Assembly (NCBI GenBank): GCA_944990035.1
Contig: CALYLX010000135.1
Coordinates: 203,941-267,940, forward strand
Source of the DNA: Clitopilus passeckerianus
Taxonomy: Eukaryota > Basidiomycota > Agaricomycetes > Agaricales > Entolomataceae
Direction: 5' to 3'
Length of the DNA stretch: 64,000 nt
Below are positions 44,305 to 56,404 of the stretch, one piece after another. The notes beneath the pieces were generated by a model that was not told the origin of the DNA, ran no database searches, and saw only the letters and a list, made by a program, of their open reading frames with translations. The position numbers were made by a program, and so were the translations under genes. Each line of letters begins with the position of its first letter. Within the stretch, counting starts at the first letter, position 1.

Positions 44305-46646
44305 ATGACCGTGACGCAGCGGAAACCACAGCATCTTCCAGAGGAAGTTCAAAGTATGTAGCCCCCTTCGAATAAACCTTGAGGACCGTTCTGAAGGGCT
44401 GACAATATTTGTTCATTAGCCGTTAACGAGCCAGGAGTGCAATATCAATGTGATGCTTGCTCATGTGACCTCACCCATACCGTCCGTATCAAATGCGCTG
44501 ATCCAGTTTGCGAGTCTGAGGAGGGCGTCGACATATGCCCAGCATGTTTCTGTGCTGGTAAGGAGTTTGCGAATCACAAAAGAGGGCACCCGTATCGCGT
44601 TATTGTGAGTTGAGACGATTACGAACTCCAAGTCTGAATCTTCCGAATCTTGACACTTTGCAGGAAATAAGCTCTTATCCAATATTCACGGAGGATTGGG
44701 GAGCAGACGAGTGCGTAGACCAGCTATTTTCAGAACTATTTATATTGACGCTGCCATGCTCTTCCAGGGAGCTGCTCCTGCTGACTGGCATTGTCAGTCA
44801 GGGCATTGGGAACTGGAAGAAGATCGCCGAGCATGTGGGTACACGAACGAAGGAAGAGGTGGAAAAGCACTATAACGAGGTGTATGTTGATTCACCCCAT
44901 TGGCCACTACCGGTGTGTCTACTTCCGCCACTCTCAAGCGTCACTATAAAACTATCCCAGATAATGGACCGGCAATTTGACGTTGATCCAGACGAGTTCC
45001 AAGACCGCAAACGTCGAAGAATATCGGCCATGAACGCCATCGCTCCTCCTCCGCCGACAGTAGCGCCGACGTCAGCACCCGGAATTCATGAAATTGCTAC
45101 TTACCTCCCCGGCCGATTGGAATTCGAGCACGAACTGGATAACGAAGCCGAAGACCTGGTCAAGGATCTAGAATTTGGTATCACCATGCAATATGGTGGG
45201 GATGAAATACCCGAAGATGAAGAAGACCTAGACATGAAAGCCAGAAAGAAATGGATAGAGGAGCGAAAATTAGCTGCAACAGGCGTACCGAACGGGGTTG
45301 TTCCGACGATGAGAGGAAAGTCAGTGGGCAAGGGTCCCATGATGGGGCGTGTCAATGGCAAGACAAACGGACACCGGGAAACGCCAAAGCCGGAGGCCGT
45401 TCCAAAGACGGAGGAGAATGGAACTGTGAACGGGGAAGAGGAAGAAGAGCCGACACAGCCGCCACCGACAGAAACTGAGGAGTCTCTGGCGTTCAAGCTC
45501 ACGTTGATGGAGATGTATGCGCAACGGATAGAGAGACGTGCAGAAGGAAAAGGTTTCATATTTAACAGGGGTTTACTGGACTACAAGAAGGTTAGTGCTG
45601 ATTTCGGAAGAATACATGATCATAACCATTTTTCTCCACAGATGCAGGCGAACGAAAAGAAGAGGTCACGAGAAGACCGGGAGTTCCTGAATCGTTTGCG
45701 ACCTTTTGCCAAGCTGCAGACCGCAGAGGATTATGAAGCCTTCGCAGCTGATATGCTCTGTAAGCCCATACTAAAGTCGCAGATTGTTACTAGTGTCACT
45801 CATTCCACACCACAGACGAGGTTATTTTGCGAAAAAATATTCAGGATCTCCAAGTTTACCGACGACTTGGCCTTAGTACGGCGTCTGACATAGACAAGTA
45901 CACTGCCGATCTCGCAAAGAGGGTATGTCACGTCCACCGCCTTTTCGAGTTTTTTAGAAGCTCGTGCTAATCCTGATACAGACTCAGGCTAAAGCCACCG
46001 CTCCTCGAGACCATGACCGATTCCACAGCCGAGCAGGCTCCCGATTTTCGGTTGGACCAGATGCACGCGCCTCCGTGGAGCGTGAAACCACCCCGAGGCT
46101 ACCTGGTACAGGACCCCCTCCTGCTTCAGCGCCTCCAGTTCGCCGACAACGTAAGTATAAATGCAAATCATCCTTCAGAAAGAGGCTGATGATTTCTGCT
46201 TAGCTGCTCCCCTCAACCTTGCAAATAGCCCGTCTCTACACCTCCTCACACCTGCGGAACAGACCTTATGTTCTCAACTACGGATACTTCCCAAACCATA
46301 CCTCGCCATCAAAGAAACCCTCGTTCGTGAATATGCTCGAAGAGGGGGCAAGCTACGTCGACGAGAAGCCAGAGATCTGGTCAAGATCGATGTCAACAAG
46401 ACAAGTCGTGTTTGGGACTTCCTTGTACAAGCAGGATTCCTCAAAATTACACAGGAACCTCAGCCGTCGGCCACGGCTTCAGGTTCTGGATCTGCTGCAC
46501 CATCACTCAATGGCTCACCTGTGAAGGAAGCACCCCGCTCAGTCCCAATGACTGCGACCTCCTCTGTGACGAGTCAACCAGGTTCTGTCCATAGCATGAA
46601 CACGACACCGAATCTACCCCCTGCAATTCCATCCTGGCCACGATAG
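44305..46646 (+). CDS. ADA2: Transcriptional adaptor ADA2 (SAGA histone acetyltransferase module)
   Basis: Partner of Gcn5 in SAGA/ADA, in the nucleus. Start MTVTQRKPQHLPEEVQ, then the ZZ zinc finger: VQYQCDACSCDLTHTVRIKC, CPACFCAGKEF, HKRGHPYRVI with its Cys/His ligands. Next the SANT domain: ISSYPIFTEDWGADE joined over an intron to ELLLLTGIVSQGIGNWKKIA and GTRTKEEVEKHYNEVYV. The middle has DPDEFQDRKRRRI, the region LAFKLTLMEMYAQRIERRAE, then FLNRLRPFAKLQTAEDYEAF and VILRKNIQDLQVYRRLGLST. The C-terminal SWIRM domain holds LLTPAEQTLCSQLRILPKPY and KIDVNKTSRVWDFLVQAGFL. Nine or ten exons; about 630 residues with a Ser-rich tail. Confidence 0.94.
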
Positions 46647-46963
46647 AGTACGAATGTATTATTATTATAAACCTCTGTATTTATACACCCCCACGCTATC
46701 GATACGCATTGCTACTTAATATACCATTGATTTTGACGACGATTATAATAGCCTGACCAAGCGGGGTTGCTTGTTTGCAAATCACAAATAAACTTGATCG
46801 CGAAATGGACGATCACAAAATTTCGAACGGGGTCAATCTGAAGCCAATCTACTACACCTTGACGCCCTAGCACCTGTCATCGAGGCTGCTAGGTATATAA
46901 AGCTAGCCTCTAACACGGACATAATCCAACGGAGGAGAAGCTGCTTGAAAACCCCACAAAAAC
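46647..46963. other. Intergenic, ADA2 / TSR1
   Basis: 317 bp between two plus-strand genes; 3' flank of ADA2 and TSR1 promoter. A TATA-like TATATAAAG lies near 46895, about 70 bp before the TSR1 start. Confidence 0.4.
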
Positions 46964-49803
46964 ATGGTTCAAGAAGGACATCACCATAGACCAACACTCA
47001 AGCAGGTACATTGCCCATTCTCTTAGATCGGCCAAGTTCTCTGATCATTTATCGAGCAAATAGAGCAACAAGAAGTTCAAGTCTAAGCATGCAACAAAGT
47101 CTTCTCTGAAGGATGCAGCAAAAGGTTAGATCGCGCAGAAATGGCTGTTCTTTGAGAGTTGCTGAAGTCGCATTCCAGGCAAAATCCCTCGTGCTTCTCC
47201 AAAAGCTGGTGCCGACAATACATCTGCGCAACTACGACTGAACAGGCGAAATACCGCAAAACAAGCGCAATCAAAGAAAAGGACTGCGATTGTCTCCGCA
47301 ACCCGTGTTTTCAATGGTGTGGATGGTGCACCTAGAATCGTAGCCGTCATTCCTTTATCCCCCGACGTGGACCCTAAAACACTCGTGTCTGCAATTGCTG
47401 GCGCCCTTGATGTTGACACTGAAGACTGCCCACAGTCAGGAATATGGCGAATGAGGTACGAATATGCGTTTCTTCTTTGGTGTGCTAAGCCTGATTCGCC
47501 TACTTTGACAGGGCAGAGAGATTCCGAACCTCGCTGCAATATGTGAATGTTCCCTACAGGAACTTTTACCAAGCACTAGACGCATGCAAGGTTGCCGATT
47601 ACGTTGTTTTTGGTCTCTCTACCACAATCGAGGTCGATAACTGGGGTGATACACTATTACGAACCCTGCAGTCCCAAGGCCTTCCCGAAGTTGTGACTGT
47701 TGCTGCACCAAATCCTAACTTGGACAGCAAGTCGCGTCCTGGCGTCCTAAAATCGTTGCTTTCATTCATCCAATACTTTGTGCCCAGCCAGACGAAGGTC
47801 TTCGACCTTCAATCAAGTTCGGACACCTTGAACGCGCTTCGATCACTTTCAGAAGGCAGACCGACGGATGTTCGATGGAGAGAAGGGCGGTCGTGGATTC
47901 TTGGAGAGTCGTCTGAATGGGAGGAGGGTACTCTGAAGGTCACTGGTGTTGCTCGTGGCGCACCCCTGTCAGCAAACCGACTGGTGCATATACCGAACTT
48001 TGGGGATTTCCAGGTGGCGAAGGTACTACACATACTCTATTTGACCTCTCTTATCTCGACTGATTCAATTGACAATAGATCCTCTCCGCACCTGTGATCC
48101 GTCCTGGAAGGCATGGTAACTTGGCCAATATGGATGTCGAGCTTGCTATCCTCGCAGAGCCGGATCAAGAAGATGCAGACTCCTTGGTGTCGAGCAACGA
48201 TCCTGACGATCTAGCGAACGAGCAAACTTGGCCAACAGAAGAAGAAATGGCGGGGGCCAACCAAAACGAAGATGGGTCACTACCGGATGCCACAAATGGC
48301 ACAACGCCAAAAACCGTGAAGCGCGTACCGAAGGGTATGAGCTCATATCAAGCAACCTGGATTGTCGAGGATGAGGATGATAGCGAGAATGTAGAAGGGG
48401 AGGCCGAGAAGGAAGATGCCGATGGGGAGAAAGAGGAGTTGGAAGATATGCCACTGGACGAGGAGATGGAGTCTGAAGCTCCGAGGGACGTTGAATTCGA
48501 GGACCTTGATATGGAGGAGGAAGAACGCCAGTAAGTACTTAAGAAGAGCGCGTATATTCTCAAAGCGTTGACACTTTCCTTCTTCAGGCTTAAATCCTGG
48601 AGAGATCGGAAGCGGGAAGAGGAGGACGATCTGCAGTTTCCTGACGAGATTGACACGCCAAAGGATGTGGCCGCCCGAGTTCGATTCCAGCGCTATCGAG
48701 GCATGCGATCTTTCAGGACCAGCCCTTGGGACCCTTACGAGAATCTTCCAAGAGACTACGCTCGTATATTCCAGTTCGAAGACTACAAGCGCACGGAACG
48801 CGGCGTGAGGCGAAGGGCTGAGGAAGAGACTGTTGTCGCCCAGGTTGGTGAATACGTGATTAGTCTATCAGTTTGCTAACACCTCTTCTTTAGCCAGGTA
48901 CACGGGTCACTGTCTGGCTGAAAGACGTACCAAAGGAGGCTGCCAAGGATGGCCCACTCCCCATCTTCTCTCTTCTCCAACACGAGCACAAGGTCTCTGT
49001 CTTGAATTTCACGGTACAGCGAAATACAGAATACGACGGATCAGTCCGATCCAAGGTCTGAAATCAGCCTTGACTCCTATGCTCCATGCTCACAATTCTT
49101 TAGGACCCGCTCATTCTTTGCGTTGGTTCTCGCAGGATGCAAGTTAACCCTGTGTATAGCCAACATACTCGAGGCGGTGGTAAGGGTCCCAACAACGTAC
49201 ATAAATTTGAACGCTATCTCCGTCATGGTGTGACAAGCGTTGCTACAACGTATGGGCCAGTGATTTTCGGAGCGCAGCCTTGCGTCTTCCTGAGGGAAAC
49301 TACGGATACCCAAGGTTTGTGGTCTTCATCTCAATTGACTACAGCGTATTGACGGTGCGTTCAGCTCCCGAGCTGGTGGCGACTGGGACATTTTATAACC
49401 CAGATACCACTCGCATCATTGCGAAGAGGGTCATTATCACTGGCCACCCTTTCAAGGTGCACAGGAAAACTGCCACAGTTCGCTACATGTTCTTCAATCC
49501 AGGTGAGATCGCGCAGTTTTTCCGATTCATTATTGTTTCTAAAACGGGACTTCAGACGATGTGCACTATTTCAAACCGATCCAACTCCACACAAAACACG
49601 GTCGTACGGGTCATATTCGCGAATCGCTCGGTACCCATGGGTATCTTAAGGCGCATTTCGATGGTCCTATTACGCAAATGGACACGATCTGCATGTCGCT
49701 ATACAAGCGTGTCTACCCCAAGTGGCCCAAACTGTGGGTTGAAGGCGAGCATGCTGCCAATGGAGGTCAGGTGGACGATGCTGCAAGCGCCATGGAGGAA
49801 TAA
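46964..49803 (+). CDS. TSR1: Ribosome biogenesis protein TSR1 (40S maturation)
   Basis: GTPase-like but inactive Bms1 relative that binds late pre-40S particles and blocks the initiation-factor site. Start [14 protein letters not shown], then [20 protein letters not shown] and [13 protein letters not shown] (basic N-terminus). Next [37 protein letters not shown] and [19 protein letters not shown]. The AARP2-like part is [19 protein letters not shown] (read [20 protein letters not shown]), then an acidic linker (48340-48535). The C-terminal DUF663 region includes [74 protein letters not shown], then [15 protein letters not shown]. About ten exons, about 770 residues, as expected. Confidence 0.94.
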
Positions 49804-51974
49804 AGTTTAGAAGATAAGCGCAGATGAGCGGCCCCACTCTATTGGCAGGGTGTAGACTCCACTCTGACAGGGCCATCTATCGATAAGATGCAGCTCACGA
49901 TTGGCACGTCTTCCGGAATGAATTAGAGACCTTGTGAAGAGGGTGGCGCGATGAATATGTTGTGATCTAACTCCTGTATAACCCCCGTATACAAATAAAT
50001 TTCCGTCATTGACGTGTGAGGGTGATCGTGAAAGCACTATGGCTCCCCAAGTGCTTTGAGCGGTGTTCATTATCGGGCATTATCACTAAAAGCAGGCCTT
50101 CGTTGGCTCATTGGCCTAGGCCCTCCCAAAAATTGCAGATGATCTCGGAAGACTGGCAGTGGAACTTGAATGTGTTCGGCAGCGGAATTTGGATCTCGGA
50201 TCTCGCAACTTCGGAACGCATGATTTGATCCGTTGACGGCTTTGCTCCTCTCCTTGAACGCTGATGGTGAAAACGCTGTTTCTTCACTTGTTGGTCCATT
50301 TCGGCCTCTCTAAGCTGGGTCCGTTTATGGGGGGCTCTGGAAGGCATTAATCGCAACATGGTCCCAAGAACGGGTGCTTTGACCTACCTCATGATTAATT
50401 CCAGGGGCATATGCTGACTGCAGTGAATTCACGATGGCTCCACAATGACGATACGAGGCAGCACCCTGATTCCGAGTAGCGGTCGCTTGACGTCTTGGCA
50501 GCTCGCATCTCCACTGCGTCTGTGCCGCCGGGTGGGCGTAATGAATCCCTGAGAATGGGATTTCATATTACTTCAGATGTACAAGAGACTCTCAGGCTCT
50601 CTGGCACGACTCGCATGGCGAAGCTGAGTCACTGTAGTCGCCTTGCAATGGCGTGCAAGGACTTCCGCTGGTGGTGAACGCCAGAGCTGTTATTTTTGGT
50701 CCAAACAGAGGCGTGTTTAATCACCACGGTGTGATAAAAGAAGCACTCTCTTCAGATAGACTTACGGCACCCTGGGATTTGGAAGTCAAGTTCAGGCTAT
50801 TTCTATTCAATGGTAGAGGTCAGGATCAAAGCCTGGGCCATCCTACCCCACGTCTATGAAAACATCGATTCACACTCCAGAGTCTAGTGACCTCCCAGGT
50901 ACAGGCGACGTACGCGTAGTTGCGTTCTGCGGAGAGCATATCCCAGGCAGACGAGCTCTCCAGATAGCCATATCGCCACATTTGAAGGGGAAGATGTGTG
51001 CGTTTCGACGTATTTAGAAAATGATGGGCTTTCGAGCCGAACAAATCACGGCGGAATAGTTACTATTCTCCAGGTCGCCTGGCCCTGTATACGGAGGTCA
51101 TACGCTGGTCTCTATCTACCCAATCACCTTGTGAATAGTGCATCAGGTCTTATGAAATTGAAGCCTGTTGCCGAAGACATCGCAGACGCGCACGCAAGTC
51201 CCTTCCCCCCTTGCTCCAATGATATAATTCTCTTGATCTGGCCAATCAACTCCTAGCCAAGGTACTTCTCTCAAGTTTATCAATACAATTGTTTGAACAC
51301 CGTCATAGAAGCTCTCGGCTGAATTAATCAAAGGAAACATGCGTTTTAGCCAATTGTCCCCCATTCTTCAAAGTCACCTACGTCACAAGGAATATCCAGG
51401 GAGGTCGGCTAGTCTCCTATTGGTCGAATTAAGACCTCCGACGTTGTCAAGCTGGCCAATCACGCATTGCAGGGGTTGGACCGCCTTGACAGCATTCTAG
51501 ACTTGTGGAGCATGATGGCTGGATGACGGTTTTCAACACTCGTCCCGCCTGTCGTTCCGAGCGCTGAGCACCTCGTGAGCAAGCGGTTATTCTATACCGA
51601 ATCAGTGGTCCTTTTCCCCAGTTGGAGAATTGTGTCGTGATAACCAGGGGAATTTCAGTGCGTTTGCCACGCGTTCATAGTTACACAATTGAAAGTAGAG
51701 AAATTGATAGTATTGCGCAGCAATAATTATGCTAGTCTAATTGATACAAGAATGGTATACGTGCAGTGTACGGAACCAAAGAATATATGTATGTATAAGC
51801 CCCAATGTTCGAAAGCTGTATTATGATACAAGAACCCCGTGAAAAGAGTTCATGGGAAAACACCAGAGAAAAACATGTTCATGCGGATGATGAGTGGACG
51901 CCTGCATAGAGTAGACGCGATGTCAGAATCAGACATCTGAGCAATTGCTGGAGGATTTTGGCGACGGTTCAGAT
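49804..51974. other. 2.2-kb gene-poor region
   Basis: 3' flank of TSR1 and of the small gene that follows. Open frames here are short and without motifs. No tRNA, transposon ends or repeats recognised. Confidence 0.4.
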
Positions 51975-52260
51975 TTATGCCTTCGATGAGACGGGTTGAG
52001 TACAAGGAAGGTCATGTCGAGAACCGGATTTGCCTACAGAAAAACGACCAGGGTTAGGCCGGATGACAGAGCTTGCGCGAGACGATTAGGGTCTAACCTT
52101 GAGCCCTTGCAGCGATGCCTCGATGAACAGCGGCAGGAAGTTTATGTGGGGGGATGTTGAGCTTGTCGAGGGCAGTCTGAGCGTTCTGCAGCTGATTAGC
52201 TGTATAGGACGCAAGTGTTTTTGAATAGCGTTGAATATCGACAGTGTGTGTGTAAGCCAT
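51975..52260 (-). CDS. Small conserved-looking protein of 73 residues, unknown function
   Basis: Exon 1 reads MAYTHTVDIQRYSKTLASYT, then ANQLQNAQTALDKLNIPPHK and LPAAVHRGIAARAQ; a 5' splice site (AAG before GTTAGACC) and an acceptor ending TTCTGTAG join it to GKSGSRHDLPCTQPVSSKA and a stop at 51975-51977. The N-terminal half should be helical; there is no signal peptide or membrane segment. It is short, yet has a well-built promoter: TATAAAC 55 bp upstream, and TGACGTCA and TCACGTGA a further 50-70 bp up. I do not recognise the family. The start at 52260 follows the TATA box; longer upstream frames are unlikely. Confidence 0.6.
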
Positions 52261-52314
52261 CTCGATGAAGCGGTTGTTGGAAATCTGGAGGGAATGCGAA
52301 TGGAATTGCCTGGA

Positions 52315-52390
52315 GTTTATATTGAATTCGGCGCTCCAGCGGTAGGATCGACCGAAGCCCATGATGGTATATGACGTCAAATTCACGTGA
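52315..52390 (-). promoter_or_regulatory. Compact promoter of the 73-residue gene: TATA, CRE and E-box palindromes
   Basis: On the minus strand TATAAAC (52315-52321) is preceded by the palindromes TGACGTCA (52372-52379, ATF/CREB type) and TCACGTGA (52383-52390, an E-box of the Cbf1/USF type), only 3 bp apart. All lie in the 273 bp between the chloride-transporter stop and the small gene's start. Confidence 0.55.
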
Positions 52391-52533
52391 CCTTAGGACC
52401 CTCGTTTTCGAAACAGCTCTGGAAGACATTACTCCAAAGGTACTCACCGCTGTTAATTCAACGAACTTGAACTCCGCCATATATAATTACGCGTGTCGCA
52501 AGCTGCGAACTGCGTCAATAAATGAGATAATGA

Positions 52534-55500
52534 TTACCGGCGTCGTCTTACTAACCTACGCAAAGATGACCAAATTCTACGAACGAGGTCTTTGACCCAC
52601 TTCAATACCTCGTCAAGCAATCCATCCAATCCCCCACGTTCATCCCAAGAAGGTCCATGGGATTCGGTGGCTGCCATGAACTTGAGCACGTCCTTCACTG
52701 TCACCAAACCGACTAGAACACCCTGGTTCTCGACCAGGATAACTCGAGGGCTAAAAGTCAATAACTGTCAACATCCGATGGAGTCTTGGAAAGAGTAGAG
52801 GAGTGGGACATACCCCAGCCGTTTGAACATTTGCATCACAATCTCCAATGGGAGTTCGGGAGATGTCGTCATTGGGATCTAAAAAGTATGTTCAAAACCA
52901 TTCAAAGGTCTGAAATTTGTCTCTGAAAAACGTACTGGGTTCACCCAAGGCCAGAAGCGGAGCCCATCCGGCCAAGCCGTTTCGAAAAATGCGGTGGCGG
53001 CACCTTCTTCCTCGATTCCAAATGATGAGACGTGCCGATCATGGACTTCCTCCTGCTCGCGGGGTGCAAATATACATTGGATATCATCTTGGATATTCCT
53101 CGTCTTGCGGGCTCGGTCTAAAGAATCCAATTTGCGTCAATATCTGGGGTTTGAGGAATGACAGGTGGCGCACAGACCTATGACATATTGTAATTCCGTT
53201 CGCCCAATGTATCCTACGATTCCTTGTTTTTCTCTAGAAGACACAATGGGGAAACCTTTCACATCACTTGAAGCAAGCATGTCCTCTAGCCAACCATTTT
53301 TGTCAGTCAATTGATTCTTGATCAACGATATAATCTTTTAACCGCACCAATATCCGTGATGGTCATTCCAGACTCTGTGACTAGTGTCACTTCCGTTCTC
53401 ATGACGGCAGCGACTGTGAGAGATCCGCAATTGAGATCAAGTATCCAAAAAGGTGACGCAAAGAGCCATACCGGACACCCCAAATGCGTGGTCCTCTTTC
53501 TCCAGGTACGGGAAACCGTTAAAGCGTATCATCTCGTCCGCAATACCCGTGGTGCCAAGGAAATCCCCCACGGCTTTCGTCACAAGCAATACGATCTAAA
53601 ATGAATGTCGATCATTGTTTGTGTGGGGGGAGTTGGGGACACTTACCATAGTTGGAAGGATGTAGGTCAGAGCCCCAGTCAGCTCGAACATGATGATGAC
53701 AACAGTGACTGTAATCCTCATGATTCCACTGACGACACCTGGTGAATAGACTGGTCTGCGGTCGCTCTACTGACATACCTTAGTGCTGCTGCAGCTCCAA
53801 GAAGAGCATATGTTCCAGGAGTAATACAGGGGAAGTCCGGTTTACAAACGGCGAAAATACTGGCCCCAGGATATGCTCTAAGAGTCTTGATCAGTATTAA
53901 TTCTCAAATTGGCATATTTCGTCACTTTTGGAGGGCCTTGACGAGCATGCCGATCATCCGCCCGAATGTAGCACCGATAGCCATAGAGGGGACGAAAATA
54001 CCAGCTGGGACTTTACATCCATAGCTAATAACAACCAAAGCCGTTCGGAACACAGTCGCAAGTATCAAAGAATTTGTAATGCGCCACTGCGAGCTTGTTC
54101 TGTATGAATAGTCAATTACTAGATTCGAGTAACCAGAAGGGAAGTGGATTTACTGGCAAAGAATCTCAGCAACTCCACCGGCTTCGCACTCCCGGAAAAG
54201 TTGTGCCATCATTTTCGTCATGTCTTCTCGCAGGAATCGGTTGAAATAGTTGACCATAGCAGTCAAGGAAGCCAAGGTTACTGCTTCGGCTACTCCATGA
54301 TTGGAGAGGTATTTTTTGCGGAATGCGGCAACCTGTATATTGAACTTGATGACGAACGCCCCGTACAGACCCTTGAAGGAATGGCAAGGATCAGTTTTGT
54401 TGGCGTGAATCTAGCCTAGCAGGGCTTACTCCAAAGATCCCTAAGATCACGAAGAAAATGATTTCGAAAAAGTGCCAGTCTCGGTCATAGGTAACCTGGA
54501 ACAGTACGAGTTTGCCCGTCCGGAACGGATTTATGAGCTGTGAAGTCACCGATGAGCGAACGGTGTGAACGCCTATCTAAAGGAAAGACCAACGGATAGG
54601 GTAAATGTTGCAACGAGTGCACACAGGAAACTTCGCCACATGTCCTTGACGTTATAGACGTGGCTCATTTCCTAGGAAAGGGTAAATGAAGCGAGATGAG
54701 CCGCTGCCTAGGAGTTCAGTCATGGGGGACTCACCTCTATGGAGAACAGGACTCCACCGACTGGGGAGCCGAATGCGACAGCTACACCAGCTGCGCTTGC
54801 TGCCAGTATGATTTCACGTTTCTTGGCTTTGGGGCGGAGTGAGTAAATGGCTCGCTCAGAAAGAAGTTTGCTTACCTTGACTTCGAGAGAACCTTTTGAA
54901 TAGGCCCGATATGAGATTTCCTATGCTGCATGCGACATGCACGGAAGGCCCTTCTTTTCCAACGGAGAGGCCGGATGCAATGACCAATGGCTGTCAAGAT
55001 AGTTCAGCATCTCGAAGCTTGTCTAACCATGGTGGGTAAGACAGACCAAGGTTATGCCCTTTATCACCACCGTCGCAAAACCGAGAAACCCATGCATGAC
55101 GAAACCCGCAAGAATGCACTTGATCTCTGATATTCCGGAGCCGGCTGCGTACCTCGCCATCTTCTTGACCAGGTGTGCCGCTACAAATGAGAAGACAGCC
55201 TGTATGGCTTGTCAGTAAGCTCCCTCACAAATCTCCACTATTCATTGCACTCACGGCAAACATCACGAAGACAAACCATCTTCCGACCATGACAGTGCTC
55301 CATGGCCTCCACGAATCGCATCCTTCCACCTCTTCGCCCTCAATTTCCCAACAGCAGAATTGCTGGTTCAACCACCACCCGTCCGAGCAGTACCCGAACT
55401 TTAGGTCAGAGAGCCATTCGGTTACAATGGATATCACGCCTGCGCTCAATCCAATGAGAACACCTGCATCCAAATAACCAAAGAAAACATCCGTCAGTCC

Positions 55501-55890
55501 AGTTAAAGGGTCAGATTCTGAGGAACAACGCACCCGAAAGTGTAATGACCAACCAGCTTTGGCCAGCAATCACAGCTAGTACAAGCTTCGACCAGAGTCC
55601 GCCCAGCGGTTCCTTTCTTTTGGGCTGCGTAGGGGCATACGACTTCTCCGTACGTATTCGTCTGTTTCTCTCCAGAATCTCATCCTGGATCCAGTCTGTA
55701 ATGCGCGTCAGATATTAGAATTGGTCTTGCCAAGGCTTGAAGCGCGAAATGTGGATGTACCTATCGTTGTAAAGTCCTCATAGCGTCTGGAAGGAGTTCA
55801 TCATGTTCAATTATTCCAGTAGCATTTAATTTGTTTGAATACGTACTTGATCTGCACAAGCTCTTCATCGTCGAGTCCTCCAGGATGCAT
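52534..55890 (-). CDS. GEF1: CLC-type chloride channel/transporter with two CBS domains (GEF1-like)
   Basis: An intracellular-membrane Cl-/H+ transporter that helps acidify endosomal, Golgi or vacuolar compartments. Start [15 protein letters not shown], then [20 protein letters not shown], which matches the GEF1 N-terminus. CLC motifs: [20 protein letters not shown], the gating-glutamate [79 protein letters not shown], and [19 protein letters not shown]. Two CBS domains end the protein ([40 protein letters not shown]), then a basic tail LVRRRR. About sixteen exons. A short upstream coding exon cannot be excluded. All exons I checked are open. Confidence 0.92.
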
Positions 55891-56404
55891 ATGTTCTGGA
55901 CAAGTTCATGAACAGCTTAACATTGCATTGACGTGCCGTATCAGGGCGCGCTCTTCAAGCGTGGGAACCTTTCTCCCTTTCAAGGCGCTCCTGAGATGCC
56001 ATCGCTGTTCATTGCTGTCCAACCAGTTACGGTCTGGTTGTTTCGACAAATACCATCTCGAAAATACAGCCTTGATCATAAACGACCTGATGCTATCTCG
56101 TGATGGTAGCAGACAATATGAGGTATAACATTAACTAAGGAGAGTGAAGGTATGCAAGCCTGGGTAGCACGGCTCACCCAAATAACAAGATGCGATAAAC
56201 GAATAAACGACAGACGAAGGTAAAATACCAGTACGAACAGAGTTCGGATCTACATCAACAGCGACAACAGCGAGGGGGTATAAGAAAGGTGTGTACATCC
56301 TCTTCCCAAGTGAAATCCTCCATCCAGCATACAATACCCCTTCCGAGTATATGGCAAGCAAGAATGCAACGAAAAGCTGCGGAGTTTGGGGCTGAACGTC
56401 CACT
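55891..56404. other. Intergenic, septin 3' flank / chloride-transporter 5' flank
   Basis: 514 bp. A 116-codon open frame (56131-56481 minus) overlaps the septin's last exons and is probably a shadow. Nothing else recognised. Confidence 0.4.
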
